A stretch of DNA of 64,000 bases, taken from positions 100,951,850-101,015,849 of the forward strand of contig JBAIZL010000001.1 in the NCBI GenBank assembly GCA_036971475.1, read 5' to 3'. Below the pieces are notes generated by a model, which saw only the letters and a list, made by a program, of their open reading frames with translations, searched no databases and was not told where the DNA came from. The first letter of the stretch is position 1, and every line of letters starts with the position of its first letter. A program made the position numbers and the translations under genes. Source of the DNA: Prosapia bicincta. Lineage: Eukaryota; Arthropoda; Insecta; Hemiptera; Cercopidae. Shown one piece after another: positions 63,570-64,000 of the stretch.

Positions 63570-63870
63570 CATTCTGTTTGTGATGTAAGCAGCTTGTGTC
63601 TATGTTAGAATGTTTTGCGGAGCGAAGTAATTTGCGAGGCTTTGTTAAAGTAATTTGTATGCATAGAAGTGATTACCCGCCGGCTTTGCGGGGCTTAACA
63701 TTTCCCGCAAATAACAAGGAAAAGTCTGAAGTTATAAATGGGAGCTCGAGGAAATCGTTATGCTTAATACCCTACCTACCGCTTTCAACAGTGAAGAGAG
63801 GGTATTCAGTTGAATAAATCGAAGGAAACGCGCAAGAAATAAACGGTCGTAAAGTACCTACCCACGAGCA
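63570..63870 (+). repeat. Well-conserved module of block C, copy 3
   Basis: Third copy of the TTTTGCGGAGCGAAGTAATT module. The 73-codon frame (63,596-63,817) is a near match to the one at 22,203-22,394 minus. Unassigned. Confidence 0.5.
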
Positions 63871-64000
63871 CGCTTGCTGTGTATGTACTAAAAAGGTATC
63901 GAAGTGATTTATGTCTTCGATTATAGCCTACTGGCGAGTTATAACGTTCCTGTCCATTATTAGTCTAAAACACTTGTAGTCACCACGAATATGTAGGCCT

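Larger units (their letters stand above)
59940..64000 (-). repeat. Block C of a further unit in the right-hand array
   Basis: From about 59,945 the sequence matches 35,500-38,100 in direct orientation and 26,930-22,000 in inverted orientation. On the minus strand this block C comes just before block A of the right-arm unit, the order expected for tandem repeats. Unlike the junction at 26,960, the first 2.6 kb of A is missing here: A enters at the base matching 2,590. The block keeps the mariner N-terminal region that the right arm lost. Confidence 0.78.

Overview
This window is AT-rich, non-coding eukaryotic DNA, most likely from an invertebrate animal and plausibly an arthropod. The evidence is the long (CA)n and (TA)n tracts, the frequent TAGGCCTA motif, and the set of decayed transposons: pogo/jerky-like, Mutator-like (MULE), IS630/Tc1-mariner-like, Penelope-like with a GIY-YIG tail, and a LINE reverse transcriptase. 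The species cannot be fixed from the sequence. I find no intact gene, no tRNA or rRNA, and no bacterial or viral gene. The longest open frames (151 and 144 codons) are not convincing genes, because their mirror copies in the same window are broken.

The main feature is architecture. Almost everything occurs at least twice. One unit of about 27 kb runs on the + strand from 1 to about 26,960. I divide it into blocks: A (1-5,000), D (5,000-6,900), E (6,905-7,143), B (7,143-22,690) and C (22,690-26,960). At 26,963 the sequence restarts at the beginning of A, so the unit is tandemly repeated. The second unit is rearranged: A fragment 26,963-29,560, then B fragment 29,635-33,240 with one piece flipped. 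After about 1.6 kb with no partner (33,240-34,870) the same unit runs on the minus strand from about 59,930 back to 34,870. A further C block, again on the minus strand, fills 59,940-64,000. The window is therefore two tandem arrays meeting head to head, which makes an imperfect palindrome with arms of about 25 kb (2,590-27,590 and 34,870-59,930) and a spacer of about 7.3 kb.

The arms are alike, with runs above 150 bases identical, but each carries private changes. The right arm alone has a 104-base higher-order satellite built from 21-base monomers (38,130-39,530), a 13-copy minisatellite of about 105 bases (56,320-57,640), two insertions (39,904-40,558 and 41,033-41,785) and a deletion that cuts a mariner element in half (37,370). 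The left arm alone has a 280-base perfect CA run. In the left A block, outside the mirrored part, a pogo-like element sits in one half of a tandem duplication. These private changes argue against a fold-back read artefact.

Recognisable coding relics, in left-arm order, with mirror copies listed as separate entries: pogo/jerky C-terminus (1,558-1,650), LINE RT (10,640-11,000), MULE transposase (11,979-12,927), Penelope-like GIY-YIG tail (16,910-17,245), second jerky-like transposase (19,735-20,515) and mariner-like transposase (24,791-25,806). All are disrupted. Boundaries of repeat blocks were aligned by eye and are good to about 20-50 bases.
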